Positions 25,808 to 34,803 of a stretch of DNA of 64,000 nucleotides are shown here, one piece after another (within the stretch, counting starts at the first letter, position 1; the number at the start of each line of letters is the position of its first letter). Source of the DNA: JALQUL01 sp040382935 (GTDB lineage: Bacteria > Pseudomonadota > Gammaproteobacteria > Burkholderiales > Burkholderiaceae_C); assembly GCA_040382935.1 (NCBI GenBank), contig JBEIEP010000002.1:62001-126000 (forward strand). Reading direction: 5' to 3'. The notes below the pieces were generated by a model. It was not told the DNA's origin, ran no database searches, and saw nothing but the letters and a program-made list of their open reading frames with translations. The translations under genes and the position numbers were made by a program.

Positions 25808-27679
25808 ATGCTGCGCCCTTTACTCGACTTTTTGCTGTTTGATTGGCTGGCCGCGCAAAACCTGACCCAGCGTGCGCGTTACGTTGAGCATTCGCGCGAG
25901 ACCTTTGAGGCGGTATTAGACACCTGCGAACGCATCGCCAAAGAAAAGTTTGCGCCGTTTAACCGTTTGGTGGACACCGAAGAACCGCGCTTTGATGGCG
26001 AAAAGGTGATACTGCCAAAGGCCACCCATGAGGCGCGCGCCGCTTACGTGGCCTCTGGCATGTTGGCAGCCAACCAGGACGAGGCCATGGGGGGCATGCA
26101 ACTGCCCTTTACCATTTCGGCAGCGGCCAATTCGTTCTTTGCCCTGGCCTCGGTCAGCATAGACAGCAGTTTGCTAACGGTGGGTAATGCAGGGCTTTTG
26201 TTGGCCCATGGCAGCGAGCTGCAAAAAAAGGTGTTTGCCAGTGCGCAATTTAGCGGGCAGTGGGCGGGCACCATGTGCCTGAGCGAGCCCCAAGCGGGCT
26301 CTAGCCTGTCCGACATCACCACGAAAGCGGTGCCCGATGGCGCAGGTTTTGAGCAGGACCCGCTGGGGCCGCGTTACCGCCTCAAGGGCAACAAAATGTG
26401 GATCTCGTCGGGGGACCATGAACTTACCGACAACATCGTGCATTTGGTGTTGGCCAAGATACCCGACGAGAACGGCCAGTTGATCCCCGGCACCAAAGGC
26501 ATCTCGCTCTTTATTGTGCCCAAACGCATGGTCAATGCACAGGGCCAACTCACCGGCCAACGCAACGATGTGGCCTTGGCGGGGCTTAACCACAAACTGG
26601 GTTGGCGTGGCACCACCAACACCCTGCTCAACTTTGGCGAAGGCAAATTTAAAGTGATGGGCGAGGGCCTAGGCTCCGGTTACGACGGACAAGGCGCGGG
26701 TGCCGTGGGTTACCTGGTGGGCCAGCCCCACGAGGGCCTGCGTTGTATGTTCCATATGATGAACGAGGCCCGCATAGGCGTGGGTACGGCTGCCACCATG
26801 CTGGGCTTGGCCGGCTATTACGCGGCACTGGACTACGCCAAAGGCCGGCCCCAAGGCCGTCCCATGGGCCCAGCGGGCAAAAACCCCGCCTCGCCCCAAG
26901 TGCCCATCATCGCCCATGCCGATGTCAAGCGCATGTTACTGGCGCAAAAAGCCTATGCAGAAGGGTCCCTGGCACTGCAACTGTATTGCGCCAAGCTGGT
27001 GGACGACCAAAAAACCGCAGAACCGGCTGCTGCCGAAGAGGCGAGGCTGTTGCTAGAGGTGTTAATCCCCATCGCCAAAAGTTGGCCCAGCGAGTGGTGC
27101 CTAGAGGCCAACTCTTTGGCCATCCAAGTGCACGGCGGTTATGGCTACACGCGTGACTTTGCAGTCGAGCAATACTGGCGCGACAACCGCTTAAACATGA
27201 TCCATGAAGGCACGCACGGCATCCAAGCCGCTGATTTGTTGGGTCGCAAGGTGTTGATGGAAAAAGGCAGGGGCCTGACCACATTACAAGGGGCTATCGC
27301 CCAAACCGTGGCCAAAGCCGCAGATGTGGCCGAGCTGAATCCCATGGCCCAACAACTTCAAAGCCAGTGGGTCGCCATTGAGTCGGCCACACGTTCGGCC
27401 TGGGCATCCGGTGTACCCGAGGAGGCACTGGCCAATGCGGTGCCTTATATGCAGGCCTTTGGCCACGGCGTGATCGCCTGGATGTGGCTGGAGCTGGCCT
27501 GTGTGGCCCACGCGCAATTGGCGCGTTCTGAGGCGTCGGCGTCGGCCTTGGCCAACCAAGGTCGCCTTAGCGCAGCCCGTTACTTCTTTGCCTATGAGTT
27601 GCCCAAAGTGGCACCGTGGTTGGCCGTGGTGGCCAGCCGAGACATGACTTGCGCCAGTATGGCGGCGGACGCCTTTTAA
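25808..27679 (+). CDS. Acyl-CoA dehydrogenase with C-terminal extension
   Basis: FAD enzyme making the first double bond in beta-oxidation. At 623 aa it is longer than classic 380-aa members and has the extra C-terminal helical domain of the FadE-like group. Flavin-contacting CLSEPQAGSS and WISSGDHEL are visible. The catalytic base is likely the Glu in NMIHEGTHGIQ, and HGGYGYTRDFAVEQYWRD follows the family pattern. It begins 24 bp after the thiolase. The stop codon touches a 102-bp palindromic repeat. Confidence 0.92.
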   Translation: MLRPLLDFLLFDWLAAQNLTQRARYVEHSRETFEAVLDTCERIAKEKFAPFNRLVDTEEPRFDGEKVILPKATHEARAAYVASGMLAANQDEAMGGMQLPFTISAAANSFFALASVSIDSSLLTVGNAGLLLAHGSELQKKVFASAQFSGQWAGTMCLSEPQAGSSLSDITTKAVPDGAGFEQDPLGPRYRLKGNKMWISSGDHELTDNIVHLVLAKIPDENGQLIPGTKGISLFIVPKRMVNAQGQLTGQRNDVALAGLNHKLGWRGTTNTLLNFGEGKFKVMGEGLGSGYDGQGAGAVGYLVGQPHEGLRCMFHMMNEARIGVGTAATMLGLAGYYAALDYAKGRPQGRPMGPAGKNPASPQVPIIAHADVKRMLLAQKAYAEGSLALQLYCAKLVDDQKTAEPAAAEEARLLLEVLIPIAKSWPSEWCLEANSLAIQVHGGYGYTRDFAVEQYWRDNRLNMIHEGTHGIQAADLLGRKVLMEKGRGLTTLQGAIAQTVAKAADVAELNPMAQQLQSQWVAIESATRSAWASGVPEEALANAVPYMQAFGHGVIAWMWLELACVAHAQLARSEASASALANQGRLSAARYFFAYELPKVAPWLAVVASRDMTCASMAADAF

Positions 27680-27780
27680 TTCCATTTCAAAATCATCCGT
27701 GTCGTTGTTGCCTAGCCTTGCCGCGCGTTTTGCACTGTCAGCGGCTAGTCGCCTAGACACGAACGATTTGGAAATGGAAT
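27679..27780. repeat. 102-bp palindromic repeat, copy 1 (family shared with 32755-32855)
   Basis: Ends are inverted repeats (ATTCCATTTCAAAATC against the reverse complement ATTCCATTTCCAAATC) and base pairing can continue through most of the element. It aligns along its length with the reverse complement of 32755-32855, sharing CATCCGTGTCGTTGTTGC, so the two are members of one dispersed family in opposite orientations. It starts on the last base of the acyl-CoA dehydrogenase stop. No protein is encoded. Confidence 0.85.
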
Positions 27781-27851
27781 AAAGTCTTGGTAACCGGGTG
27801 TTTTGCATCAGTATTTGCTTCCGATTTTTTACGTCATAACAGGAGACTTTC

Positions 27852-28643
27852 ATGGCACGCACGATTCAACAGCTTTTTGATTTAACCGGCAAGACCGCAT
27901 TGGTGACCGGAGGCTCGCGTGGTTTGGGCTTGCAGATGGCCCATGCCCTAGGTGAAGCCGGGGCCAAGGTGCTGGTGACCTCACGCAAGGCCTCAGATTT
28001 GGAGCAAGCGGTGGCGCAGCTTAAAAGCAGCGGCATTGACGCCGATTGGATTGCCGCCGATTGCTCTGACGAAGCGGACATCCATGCCTTGGGCGCAGAA
28101 GCGTTGGCGCGACTGGGCACCGTGGATATTTTGGTCAACAACGCCGGTGCCACTTGGGGTGCCAAAATGGAAGACTACCCGGTGCAGGCCTGGGACAAGG
28201 TGATGAACCTGAACGTGCGCGGCTATTTCTTGCTCAGCCAATACATTGGCAAGCACTGCATGGTGCCACGCCGCTCGGGGCGCATTATCAATTTGGCCTC
28301 TATTGCAGGCTTGGGCGGTAACCCGGCCGACATGGCCATGATTGCCTACAACACCTCCAAAGGGGCGGTGATTACCTTTACCCAAACCTTGGCGGCCGAA
28401 TGGGGCAAGCACGGCATTAACGTCAATGCCATTTGCCCTGGCTTCTTTCCTAGCAAAATGACCGCCGGTTTGTTGGCCCAGATGGGTGCGGACAAAATGG
28501 CCTCGCACGCGCCCTTGCTACGTTTGGGTGACGACGAGGACTTGAAGGGCACCTGCTTGCTGTTTGCCAGCGACGCGGGCAAACACATCACCGGCCAGTG
28601 GATGGCGGTGGACGGCGGCGTGTCCTGTATCACGGGCGGTTAA
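27852..28643 (+). CDS. Short-chain dehydrogenase/reductase
   Basis: Classical SDR of 263 aa. NAD(P)-binding TGGSRGLG (about 20-27), NNAGATWG (about 97), and the active-site Tyr-Lys in YNTSKGA (about 174-178) with Ser in LASIAGLGG are present. The C-terminal GQWMAVDGGVS is typical. Its place inside a beta-oxidation block suggests a 3-hydroxyacyl-CoA or related oxidoreduction, but the substrate cannot be read from sequence. Preceded by AACAGGAGACTTTC, a strong ribosome binding site. Confidence 0.88.
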   Translation: MARTIQQLFDLTGKTALVTGGSRGLGLQMAHALGEAGAKVLVTSRKASDLEQAVAQLKSSGIDADWIAADCSDEADIHALGAEALARLGTVDILVNNAGATWGAKMEDYPVQAWDKVMNLNVRGYFLLSQYIGKHCMVPRRSGRIINLASIAGLGGNPADMAMIAYNTSKGAVITFTQTLAAEWGKHGINVNAICPGFFPSKMTAGLLAQMGADKMASHAPLLRLGDDEDLKGTCLLFASDAGKHITGQWMAVDGGVSCITGG

Positions 28644-28657
28644 GCCTAGGCATCGCC

Positions 28658-30292
28658 ATGCCCACCCATGCGGTCACCAACCAGGTTGAACCTCTGGTTG
28701 GCCACAACTTGTTGGCGTCCAACCGGGGTTTGCAGGCGGCGCTGGCTTTGCACGCGCCTGGGCGCAGCACCCAAACGCTCCAACAAATGGGTGCACAGTG
28801 GGGCAGCGCGCCGATGCAAGAGCATGCGCGCTTGGCCAACGCCTACACCCCCGTTTTGCTGACGCACGACACCCAAGGTAGGCGGGTTGACCAGGTCAGC
28901 TTTCATCCCAGCTACCACGCCTTGATGGATGCTGCCGTGGGTGCGGGTTTGCACGGTTCGGCTTTTGCACAGGGACTGGCGGGCGATCACGTGCTGCGTG
29001 CGGCCGGTTTTATGATGTTTACCGAGCTAGAACCCTCGGTGCTGTGCCCGGTCTCTATGACCTACGCGGTGATCCCGGCACTCAAGGCCAATGCAGCCAT
29101 TGCCAATGACTGGCTCCCTCTTTTAACCAGCCACCAGTACGACCCGCGTTTTGCGCCTTTCCAACAAAAAGCCGGTGCCACCATGGGCATGGGCATGACC
29201 GAAAAGCAGGGCGGGTCGGACGTACGGGCCAACACCACCACCGCTGTGGCCGATGGCCATGATGGGTGGGGCGAGCGCTATGTGGTCACGGGCCACAAAT
29301 GGTTTTTTTCGGCGCCCATGTGCGATGCCTTTTTGATCTTGGCGCAGACCCGTTCCGGGCTCTCGTGTCTGTTTTTGCCGCGTCATTTGCCCGATGGGTC
29401 GGTCAACCGGCTTTTTGTGCAACGCCTAAAAGACAAGTTGGGTAACAAGGCCAACGCCAGCTCAGAGGTCGAGTTTGATCAGGCCACCGCTTGGCTGGTG
29501 GGCGAAGAGGGCCGTGGCATTGCTCAAATCCTAGAGATGGGCATGATGACCCGCCTGGACTGTTCTTTGGGCACCAGTGGTTTGATGCGCCACGCCTTGA
29601 CTTTGGCGTTGAACCACACCCGCCAACGCCAGGCCTTTGGCAAGGTGTTGGACCAGCACAGCCTAATGCGCAACGTGCTCGCTGACTTGGCACTGGAATC
29701 CGAAGCCGCAACAGCTTTGGCCATGCGGTTGGCCAAAGCCTACGACGACCGTGGCAACCCCCACGAAAAACTCTTGGCCAGGGTGCTCACACCGATTGCC
29801 AAGTTCTGGATTTGCAAGCGCGGCAGCGGCTTTGCCCAAGAGGCCATGGAGTGCCTGGGCGGCAACGGTTACGTGGAGGCCAGTGGGGAAGGCCTGATGG
29901 CACGGATTTACCGTGAAATGCCCTTGAACTCGATATGGGAAGGTGCGGGCAACATCATGGCGATAGACCTGCTGCGTGCCTTGCGCAAAGGCGATGCGGC
30001 TGGGGCATTGGCCACCGAGTTGGACAAGGTCAAGGGGCATTCGGCCACCTTGGACCGAATGGCCGCGCAGTTGCCCGACAGGGTGGCCTTGATGGCGGAC
30101 GAGGGACAAGCCAGACGTTTGGCCCAAGACGTGGCCCTGCTGATGCAGGCCGCGTTGCTCATCCAAAGCGTACCCAGCGCCGTGGCGGGCGCGTTTATTC
30201 AGTCGCGCCTGGGCGGTGATTGGGGCCACACCTACGGCACCTTGAATGCCCAAACCGACTTTGACGCCATCCTCGATTGGGTGCAAGCCTAG
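28658..30292 (+). CDS. AidB-like acyl-CoA dehydrogenase
   Basis: Flavoprotein of 544 aa in the AidB branch of the acyl-CoA dehydrogenases. Family features are SFHPSYHALMD near the N terminus, GMGMTEKQGGSDVRANTT in the flavin region, WFFSAPMCDAF, and the catalytic Glu in NSIWEGAGNIMAID. E. coli AidB belongs to the adaptive response to alkylation; here the setting is a beta-oxidation cluster, so an acyl-CoA role is also possible. ATG 28658 was chosen, 15 bp after the SDR stop, because the product then starts like other members. Confidence 0.9.
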   Translation: MPTHAVTNQVEPLVGHNLLASNRGLQAALALHAPGRSTQTLQQMGAQWGSAPMQEHARLANAYTPVLLTHDTQGRRVDQVSFHPSYHALMDAAVGAGLHGSAFAQGLAGDHVLRAAGFMMFTELEPSVLCPVSMTYAVIPALKANAAIANDWLPLLTSHQYDPRFAPFQQKAGATMGMGMTEKQGGSDVRANTTTAVADGHDGWGERYVVTGHKWFFSAPMCDAFLILAQTRSGLSCLFLPRHLPDGSVNRLFVQRLKDKLGNKANASSEVEFDQATAWLVGEEGRGIAQILEMGMMTRLDCSLGTSGLMRHALTLALNHTRQRQAFGKVLDQHSLMRNVLADLALESEAATALAMRLAKAYDDRGNPHEKLLARVLTPIAKFWICKRGSGFAQEAMECLGGNGYVEASGEGLMARIYREMPLNSIWEGAGNIMAIDLLRALRKGDAAGALATELDKVKGHSATLDRMAAQLPDRVALMADEGQARRLAQDVALLMQAALLIQSVPSAVAGAFIQSRLGGDWGHTYGTLNAQTDFDAILDWVQA

Positions 30293-30325
30293 CGGCATCG
30301 TTTTTTTTTGACAACTGGAATCACC

Positions 30326-31258
30326 ATGTCTGAACTCATTTTGCACCACTACCCCTCTTCGCCATTTGCCGAAAAGGTCAGAGCGATCTTGGGCTTCAAG
30401 CAACTGCCTTGGCGTTCGGTGCACATCCCCCAAATCATGCCCAAGCCCGACTTGCTGGCCTTGACCGGGGGCTATCGTAAAACCCCGGTGTTGCAAATCG
30501 GTGCCGATATTTATTGCGATACCGCCTTGATCGCCGATGTGCTGGAGGGCCTGCAACCCCAGCCCAGCCTTTACCCACCCGAGGTGTCGGGCCTGGCGCG
30601 TATGTTGGCACAGTGGGCCGACACCACTTTGTTTTGGGCGGCCATGGGCCATAACTTTGCACCGGCCGGTGCGGCACAAATGTTTGGCAAGCAGGCCCCC
30701 GAGGTGGGCAAGGCCTTTGCCGATGATCGCGCCAAAATGCGCGTGGCCGTACCGCGCCTGCCCCCACCGGATGCCACCGTTGCTTACCGTTCTTATTTGC
30801 GTCGCTTGTCCAGCACGCTGGGGGACAAGCCTTTTTTATTGGGTGAGCAACCCACGATTGCTGATTTTGCCTGCTACCACCCCGTGTGGTTTACCCAAAA
30901 CGTCACCTCAGCGATGGCTGGTATTTTGAACGACCATCCTGCTGTGTTGGCATGGCTGGGGCGAATGGCACAAAAGGGCGCGACCAGGGGCGAACGCATG
31001 GGATCAGAGGAGGCGATTGAGGTTGCGGCCCAGGCCAGCCCTGCGGCATTGACTGACACCCACTTCCAAGACGACCACGGCATTGCACTGGGCAGTTGGG
31101 TCAGCATCAAAGGCGAGGCCTTTGGACCAGAACCCACAGAAGGCCAATTGGTGGCCGCCACCCGTACACGCTACACCCTGGCCCGTACCGACGAACGTGC
31201 TGGTACGGTACACGTCCATTTGCCAAGGGTGGGCTATATCCTAAAGGCGGTGCAGTGA
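30326..31258 (+). CDS. Glutathione S-transferase family protein with C-terminal extension
   Basis: Thioredoxin-like GST N-terminal domain (ILHHYPSSPFAEKVRAILG, then KTPVLQIGADIYCDTALI) at about residues 1-80 and an all-helical GST C domain to about 230. Roughly 80 further residues of beta-rich sequence (for example GSWVSIKGEAFG) form an extra domain not found in ordinary GSTs. Length 310 aa. ATG 30326 starts the conserved MSELILHHYP. It overlaps the next gene by 4 bp (GTGA). Substrate unknown. Confidence 0.85.
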   Translation: MSELILHHYPSSPFAEKVRAILGFKQLPWRSVHIPQIMPKPDLLALTGGYRKTPVLQIGADIYCDTALIADVLEGLQPQPSLYPPEVSGLARMLAQWADTTLFWAAMGHNFAPAGAAQMFGKQAPEVGKAFADDRAKMRVAVPRLPPPDATVAYRSYLRRLSSTLGDKPFLLGEQPTIADFACYHPVWFTQNVTSAMAGILNDHPAVLAWLGRMAQKGATRGERMGSEEAIEVAAQASPAALTDTHFQDDHGIALGSWVSIKGEAFGPEPTEGQLVAATRTRYTLARTDERAGTVHVHLPRVGYILKAVQ

Positions 31259-31761
31259 GCGCCATCCACTCGCCATCCGCCCCAGGCCACCGTGCAAGCG
31301 GAGATATTGATTGGCAGGTGCGGTCTTTTGACCAAATCGACGGGCCTGCACTCTACCAATTGTTGGCCCTGCGCAGCCAGGTGTTTGTGGTTGAGCAAAA
31401 TTGCGTGTTTCAAGACATGGATGGTTTTGACGCCGTGGCCTTGCACCTAATGGGCTACACCACCCAGCCAGAGGGCCAACCCGTTTTGCAAGCCTATGCC
31501 CGCTGTTTTGCCCCCGGCGTCAAAATGCCAGAGGCCAGCATAGGGCGCGTGCTGACGGCACAAGAGGCCCGAGGCACCGGCATGGGCCATCGCCTGATAG
31601 CCAAGGCCCTAGAACTGGTGCAGCAGCAGTGGGGTGCAACCCCGATTCGCATTGGGGCGCAAATGCACTTGGGCGCTTTTTATGCCCAGCATGGCTTTGT
31701 CGCCACGGGCCAGCCCTATATGGAAGACGGCATAGAACACATTGAAATGCTCAGGGCTTAA
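31255..31761 (+). CDS. ElaA-type GNAT N-acetyltransferase (GTG start)
   Basis: Small acetyltransferase of the GNAT fold. The ElaA signature ALRSQVFVVEQNCVFQDMDG is clear, followed by the acetyl-CoA loop segment EARGTGMGHRL and the closing HIEMLRA. GTG 31255 overlaps the GST stop by 4 bp, giving 168 aa; the frame is open upstream but only inside the GST gene. Substrate unknown. Coupled expression with the GST gene is likely. Confidence 0.85.
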   Translation: MSAIHSPSAPGHRASGDIDWQVRSFDQIDGPALYQLLALRSQVFVVEQNCVFQDMDGFDAVALHLMGYTTQPEGQPVLQAYARCFAPGVKMPEASIGRVLTAQEARGTGMGHRLIAKALELVQQQWGATPIRIGAQMHLGAFYAQHGFVATGQPYMEDGIEHIEMLRA

Positions 31762-31824
31762 CCACTGCCCCGTTGCATAACCATCCCCTTATTGACAACC
31801 CAACCCATCTAACAGGATTCCACC

Positions 31825-32739
31825 ATGATGACTCACTTTGAAGGCAAGACGGCCGTATTAACCGGCGCAGGCAGTGGCTTTGGACTGGAGTGCGCCCGCA
31901 TCGGTGCCGCTCTGGGCATGAACCTGGTGTTGGTGGACGTGCAGGCCGATGCACTTGCCGCCGCCGCCGAAGAAATGCGTGGGGCAGGTGCACAGGTGCT
32001 GGCCTGCTTGGGCGATGTGTCCAAAGGTGTGTTTATCGAAAGCGTGGCCCAGCAAGCCACCGACCGTTTTGGTGCGATTCATTTGGTGTTTAACAACGCC
32101 GGTGTAGGGGCCGGTGGCCTGATCTGGGAAAGCACAGAGGCCGATTGGCAATGGGTGATGGGCGTGAACGTAATGGGTGTGGTGCACGGTGTGCGGGTGT
32201 TTACGCCTCTCATGCTGGCCGCGGCAGATAAGGACCCCAATTACCGTGGGCATATCGTTAACACCGCCAGCATGGCCGGACTGGTGAACATGCCCAACAT
32301 GGGCATTTACAACGTGAGCAAACACGCCGTGGTGAGTTTGTCTGAAACGCTGTACCAAGATTTGGATTTGGTCACCGACCAAATCAGCGCCAGTGTTTTG
32401 TGCCCCTACTTTGTACCCACCGGCATTACCAAAAGCCACAGAAACCGCCCCGCCGAGTTAACAAGCTCGGGTGTGAAGCCCACCAAAAGCCAACTGATAG
32501 GCCAGGCCATGAGCGACAAGGCAGTGGGCTCTGGTAAGGTGACCGCAGCTGAAGTGGCCCAAAAGGTGTTTGACGCAGTAGCAGCCAAGCAGTTTTACAT
32601 CTACAGCCACCCGCAGTCGATTGGTGCGGTGCAAACGCGGCTAGAAGACATCCTCACACCGCGCAACCCCAGCGACCCCTTTGCCTACCGGCCGCAAATT
32701 GGTGTTGATTTGAAGGCTGCACTAAGGGCCGCTGACTAA
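31825..32739 (+). CDS. Short-chain dehydrogenase/reductase
   Basis: Second SDR of the cluster, 304 aa. Cofactor motif TGAGSGFGLE (about 15-24), NNAGVGAGG (about 91), active-site Tyr-Lys in YNVSKHAVVSL (about 157-161). The acidic residue after the second beta strand (LVDVQAD) suggests NAD(H). The long C-terminal region resembles oxidoreductases acting on larger substrates. An AACAGGATTCCACC ribosome binding region precedes ATGATG; the first ATG was used. Confidence 0.88.
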   Translation: MMTHFEGKTAVLTGAGSGFGLECARIGAALGMNLVLVDVQADALAAAAEEMRGAGAQVLACLGDVSKGVFIESVAQQATDRFGAIHLVFNNAGVGAGGLIWESTEADWQWVMGVNVMGVVHGVRVFTPLMLAAADKDPNYRGHIVNTASMAGLVNMPNMGIYNVSKHAVVSLSETLYQDLDLVTDQISASVLCPYFVPTGITKSHRNRPAELTSSGVKPTKSQLIGQAMSDKAVGSGKVTAAEVAQKVFDAVAAKQFYIYSHPQSIGAVQTRLEDILTPRNPSDPFAYRPQIGVDLKAALRAAD

Positions 32740-32754
32740 AGCAGGCTTTGCCGT

Positions 32755-32855
32755 ATTCCAGTTCCAAATCATTTGTGACTAGGCGCAGAGCCGCAGGCAG
32801 TGCTAACGCACGACAAGGCGATGCAACAACGACACGGATGGTTTGGAATTGGAAT
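32755..32855. repeat. 101-bp palindromic repeat, copy 2 (inverted relative to 27679-27780)
   Basis: Ends are inverted repeats (ATTCCAGTTCCAAATC against the reverse complement ATTCCAATTCCAAACC). Its reverse complement aligns with 27679-27780 from end to end. It fills the gap between two convergent genes, ending exactly on the stop codon of the ETF:ubiquinone oxidoreductase gene. It could act as a bidirectional transcript-ending hairpin, though there is no T-run. Confidence 0.85.
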
Positions 32856-34549
32856 TACATCCCCGCGTAGTTGGGGCCACCACCGCCTTCTGGCGTCACC
32901 CACACGATGTTCTGCGTGGGGTCTTTGATGTCACAGGTTTTGCAATGCACGCAGTTTTGCGCGTTGATTTGCAGGCGGTCGGTGTTGTCGTCGTTTTTGA
33001 CAAACTCGTACACACCGGCTGGGCAGTAGCGGCTTTCAGGCCCTGCATAAGTAGCCAGATTGATACCCACGGGTACGCTGGCGTCCTTGAGCGTTAGGTG
33101 GGCCGGTTGGTTTTCTTCGTGGTTGGTGTTGCTCAAAAACACGCTGGAGTTGCGGTCAAAAGTGATCTTGCCGTCGGGCTTGGGGTAGTCAATGGGCTTG
33201 CACTGTGCCGCGGGTTTAAGAGATAGGTGGTCGGGCTTGTCGCGGCGCAGCGTCCAGGGGATGTGACCGCGCAATAGCCACTGCTCTAAACCGTTCATTA
33301 GCGTGGCCACATGCAGGCCCTTTTTAAACCAGGCCTTGAAGTTGCGCGATTTGCGCAGTTCAGTGTGCAGCCAACTGGCTTCAAACGCGGCAGGGTAGGC
33401 ACTCAGCTCGTCGTGTTGACGGCCATTGCCCAATGCCTCAAAAGCGGCCTCAGCGGCCAGCATACCGGTCTTGATGGCCGCATGGCTGCCCTTGATACGG
33501 CTTACGTTCAGGTAACCCGCGTCACAGCCAATCAATGCACCGCCAGGGAACACTGTTTTAGGCAGTGATTGCAAGCCACCGGCGGCAATCGCTCTGGCCC
33601 CGTACGCCAAGCGCTTGGCGGGCTTTAAGCCCTGGTCTTGGCCCTCTAGGTAATAGCGAATGTTAGGGTGAGTTTTCCAGCGTTGGAATTCTTCAAAAGG
33701 GCTTAGGTAGGGGTTGCTGTAGTCCAACCCGGTAATAAAGCCCATGGCAATTTTGTTGCCGTCCATGTGGTACAAAAACGCGCCGCCGTAGGTGTCGGCG
33801 TCCATAGGCCAGCCGGCGGTATGCATCACAAAGCCGGGCTGATGGCGGGCGGGGTCGATCTCCCACACCTCTTTAATGCCAATGCCATAGGTTTGTGGGT
33901 CGCGGCCTTCGTCTAACTTGTACTTGGCAATTACTTGCTTGCCCAAATGGCCGCGCGCGCCCTCTGCAAAAAAAGTGTATTTGCCGTGCAGTTCCATACC
34001 CAGTTGGAAGGCGTCGGTGGGCTGGCCATCTTTGCCAATGCCCATGTTGCCAGTGGCCACGCCTTTCACTGAGCCGTCGTCGTTGTACAGCACTTCTGCG
34101 GCGGTAAAGCCCGGGAAAATTTCAACGCCCAGGGCCTCAGCCTGTGTGGCCAGCCAGCGTGTTACGGCCCCCAAGCTGACGATGTAGTTGCCGTGGTTTT
34201 GAAAGCACTCGGGCAGTAAAAAATTAAAAATGCGTGTGCTGGATTTTTGCCCCAAGAAAACCATGGCATCGTCGGTGACCGGTTGGTTCAGCGGTGCGCC
34301 CTGAGCCTTCCAGTCGGGGATGAGCTCTGAAATTGCAATGGGGTCCATGATGGCCCCACTCAAAATGTGTGCGCCCGGCTCAGAGCCTTTTTCAAGCACC
34401 ACCACCGATAGCTCTTGGCCCTTGGCGTTGGCCAGTTGCTTTAAGCGTATCGCGGCCGACAGACCGGCTGGTCCACCACCCACCACCACCACGTCGTATT
34501 CCATGGCTTCACGGGGGCCGTACTGGGCCAAAATTTCTTCTTGGGTCAT
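32855..34549 (-). CDS. etfD: Electron transfer flavoprotein-ubiquinone oxidoreductase
   Basis: Membrane-associated FAD/[4Fe-4S] enzyme that passes electrons from ETF to ubiquinone, draining the acyl-CoA dehydrogenases encoded upstream. FAD-binding VVGGGPAGLSAAIRL lies at about 22-36. The cluster ligands near the C terminus are Cys in RYCPAGVYEF and the group NCVHCKTCDIKDP. Length 564 aa from ATG 34549, which has GGAG upstream; the open frame extends further but into a repeat-bearing spacer. It is convergent to the SDR gene. Confidence 0.95.
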   Translation of the reverse strand: MTQEEILAQYGPREAMEYDVVVVGGGPAGLSAAIRLKQLANAKGQELSVVVLEKGSEPGAHILSGAIMDPIAISELIPDWKAQGAPLNQPVTDDAMVFLGQKSSTRIFNFLLPECFQNHGNYIVSLGAVTRWLATQAEALGVEIFPGFTAAEVLYNDDGSVKGVATGNMGIGKDGQPTDAFQLGMELHGKYTFFAEGARGHLGKQVIAKYKLDEGRDPQTYGIGIKEVWEIDPARHQPGFVMHTAGWPMDADTYGGAFLYHMDGNKIAMGFITGLDYSNPYLSPFEEFQRWKTHPNIRYYLEGQDQGLKPAKRLAYGARAIAAGGLQSLPKTVFPGGALIGCDAGYLNVSRIKGSHAAIKTGMLAAEAAFEALGNGRQHDELSAYPAAFEASWLHTELRKSRNFKAWFKKGLHVATLMNGLEQWLLRGHIPWTLRRDKPDHLSLKPAAQCKPIDYPKPDGKITFDRNSSVFLSNTNHEENQPAHLTLKDASVPVGINLATYAGPESRYCPAGVYEFVKNDDNTDRLQINAQNCVHCKTCDIKDPTQNIVWVTPEGGGGPNYAGM

Positions 34550-34643
34550 AGTTACTCCGATAGAGGGTCCAGCAAGGGTGGACCTATGGGGTCTTGGGTC
34601 AATCTTCTGAGAGGGAAAACAGCCTGCAATTTTATAGGGAAAC

Positions 34644-34705
34644 CTAGGGAGCCTCAGCAAAACTCGCTGCGTGGATATGAGCCACGAGAATGGTTGCACC
34701 ACAAG
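34644..34705. mobile_element. Remnant of the IS5-type MITE found intact at 40823-40983
   Basis: After CTAG, the sequence GGAGCCTCAGCAAAACTCGC and the following GAGCCACGAGAATGG / TGCACCACAAG match the left part of the MITE at 40823 with scattered mismatches. The right half and right terminal repeat are missing. It lies in the 254-bp spacer between etfD and the frameshifted hydrolase, where no gene is seen. Confidence 0.75.
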
Positions 34706-34803
34706 TCGTGGTGTCTTAATGAAAGCGTCACTTACTCCATCGCGGATTGAGAGTGAGTCCAATTAACATCGCAATCACAGATTTTTCCTATTTGAGGCAC
34801 ATG

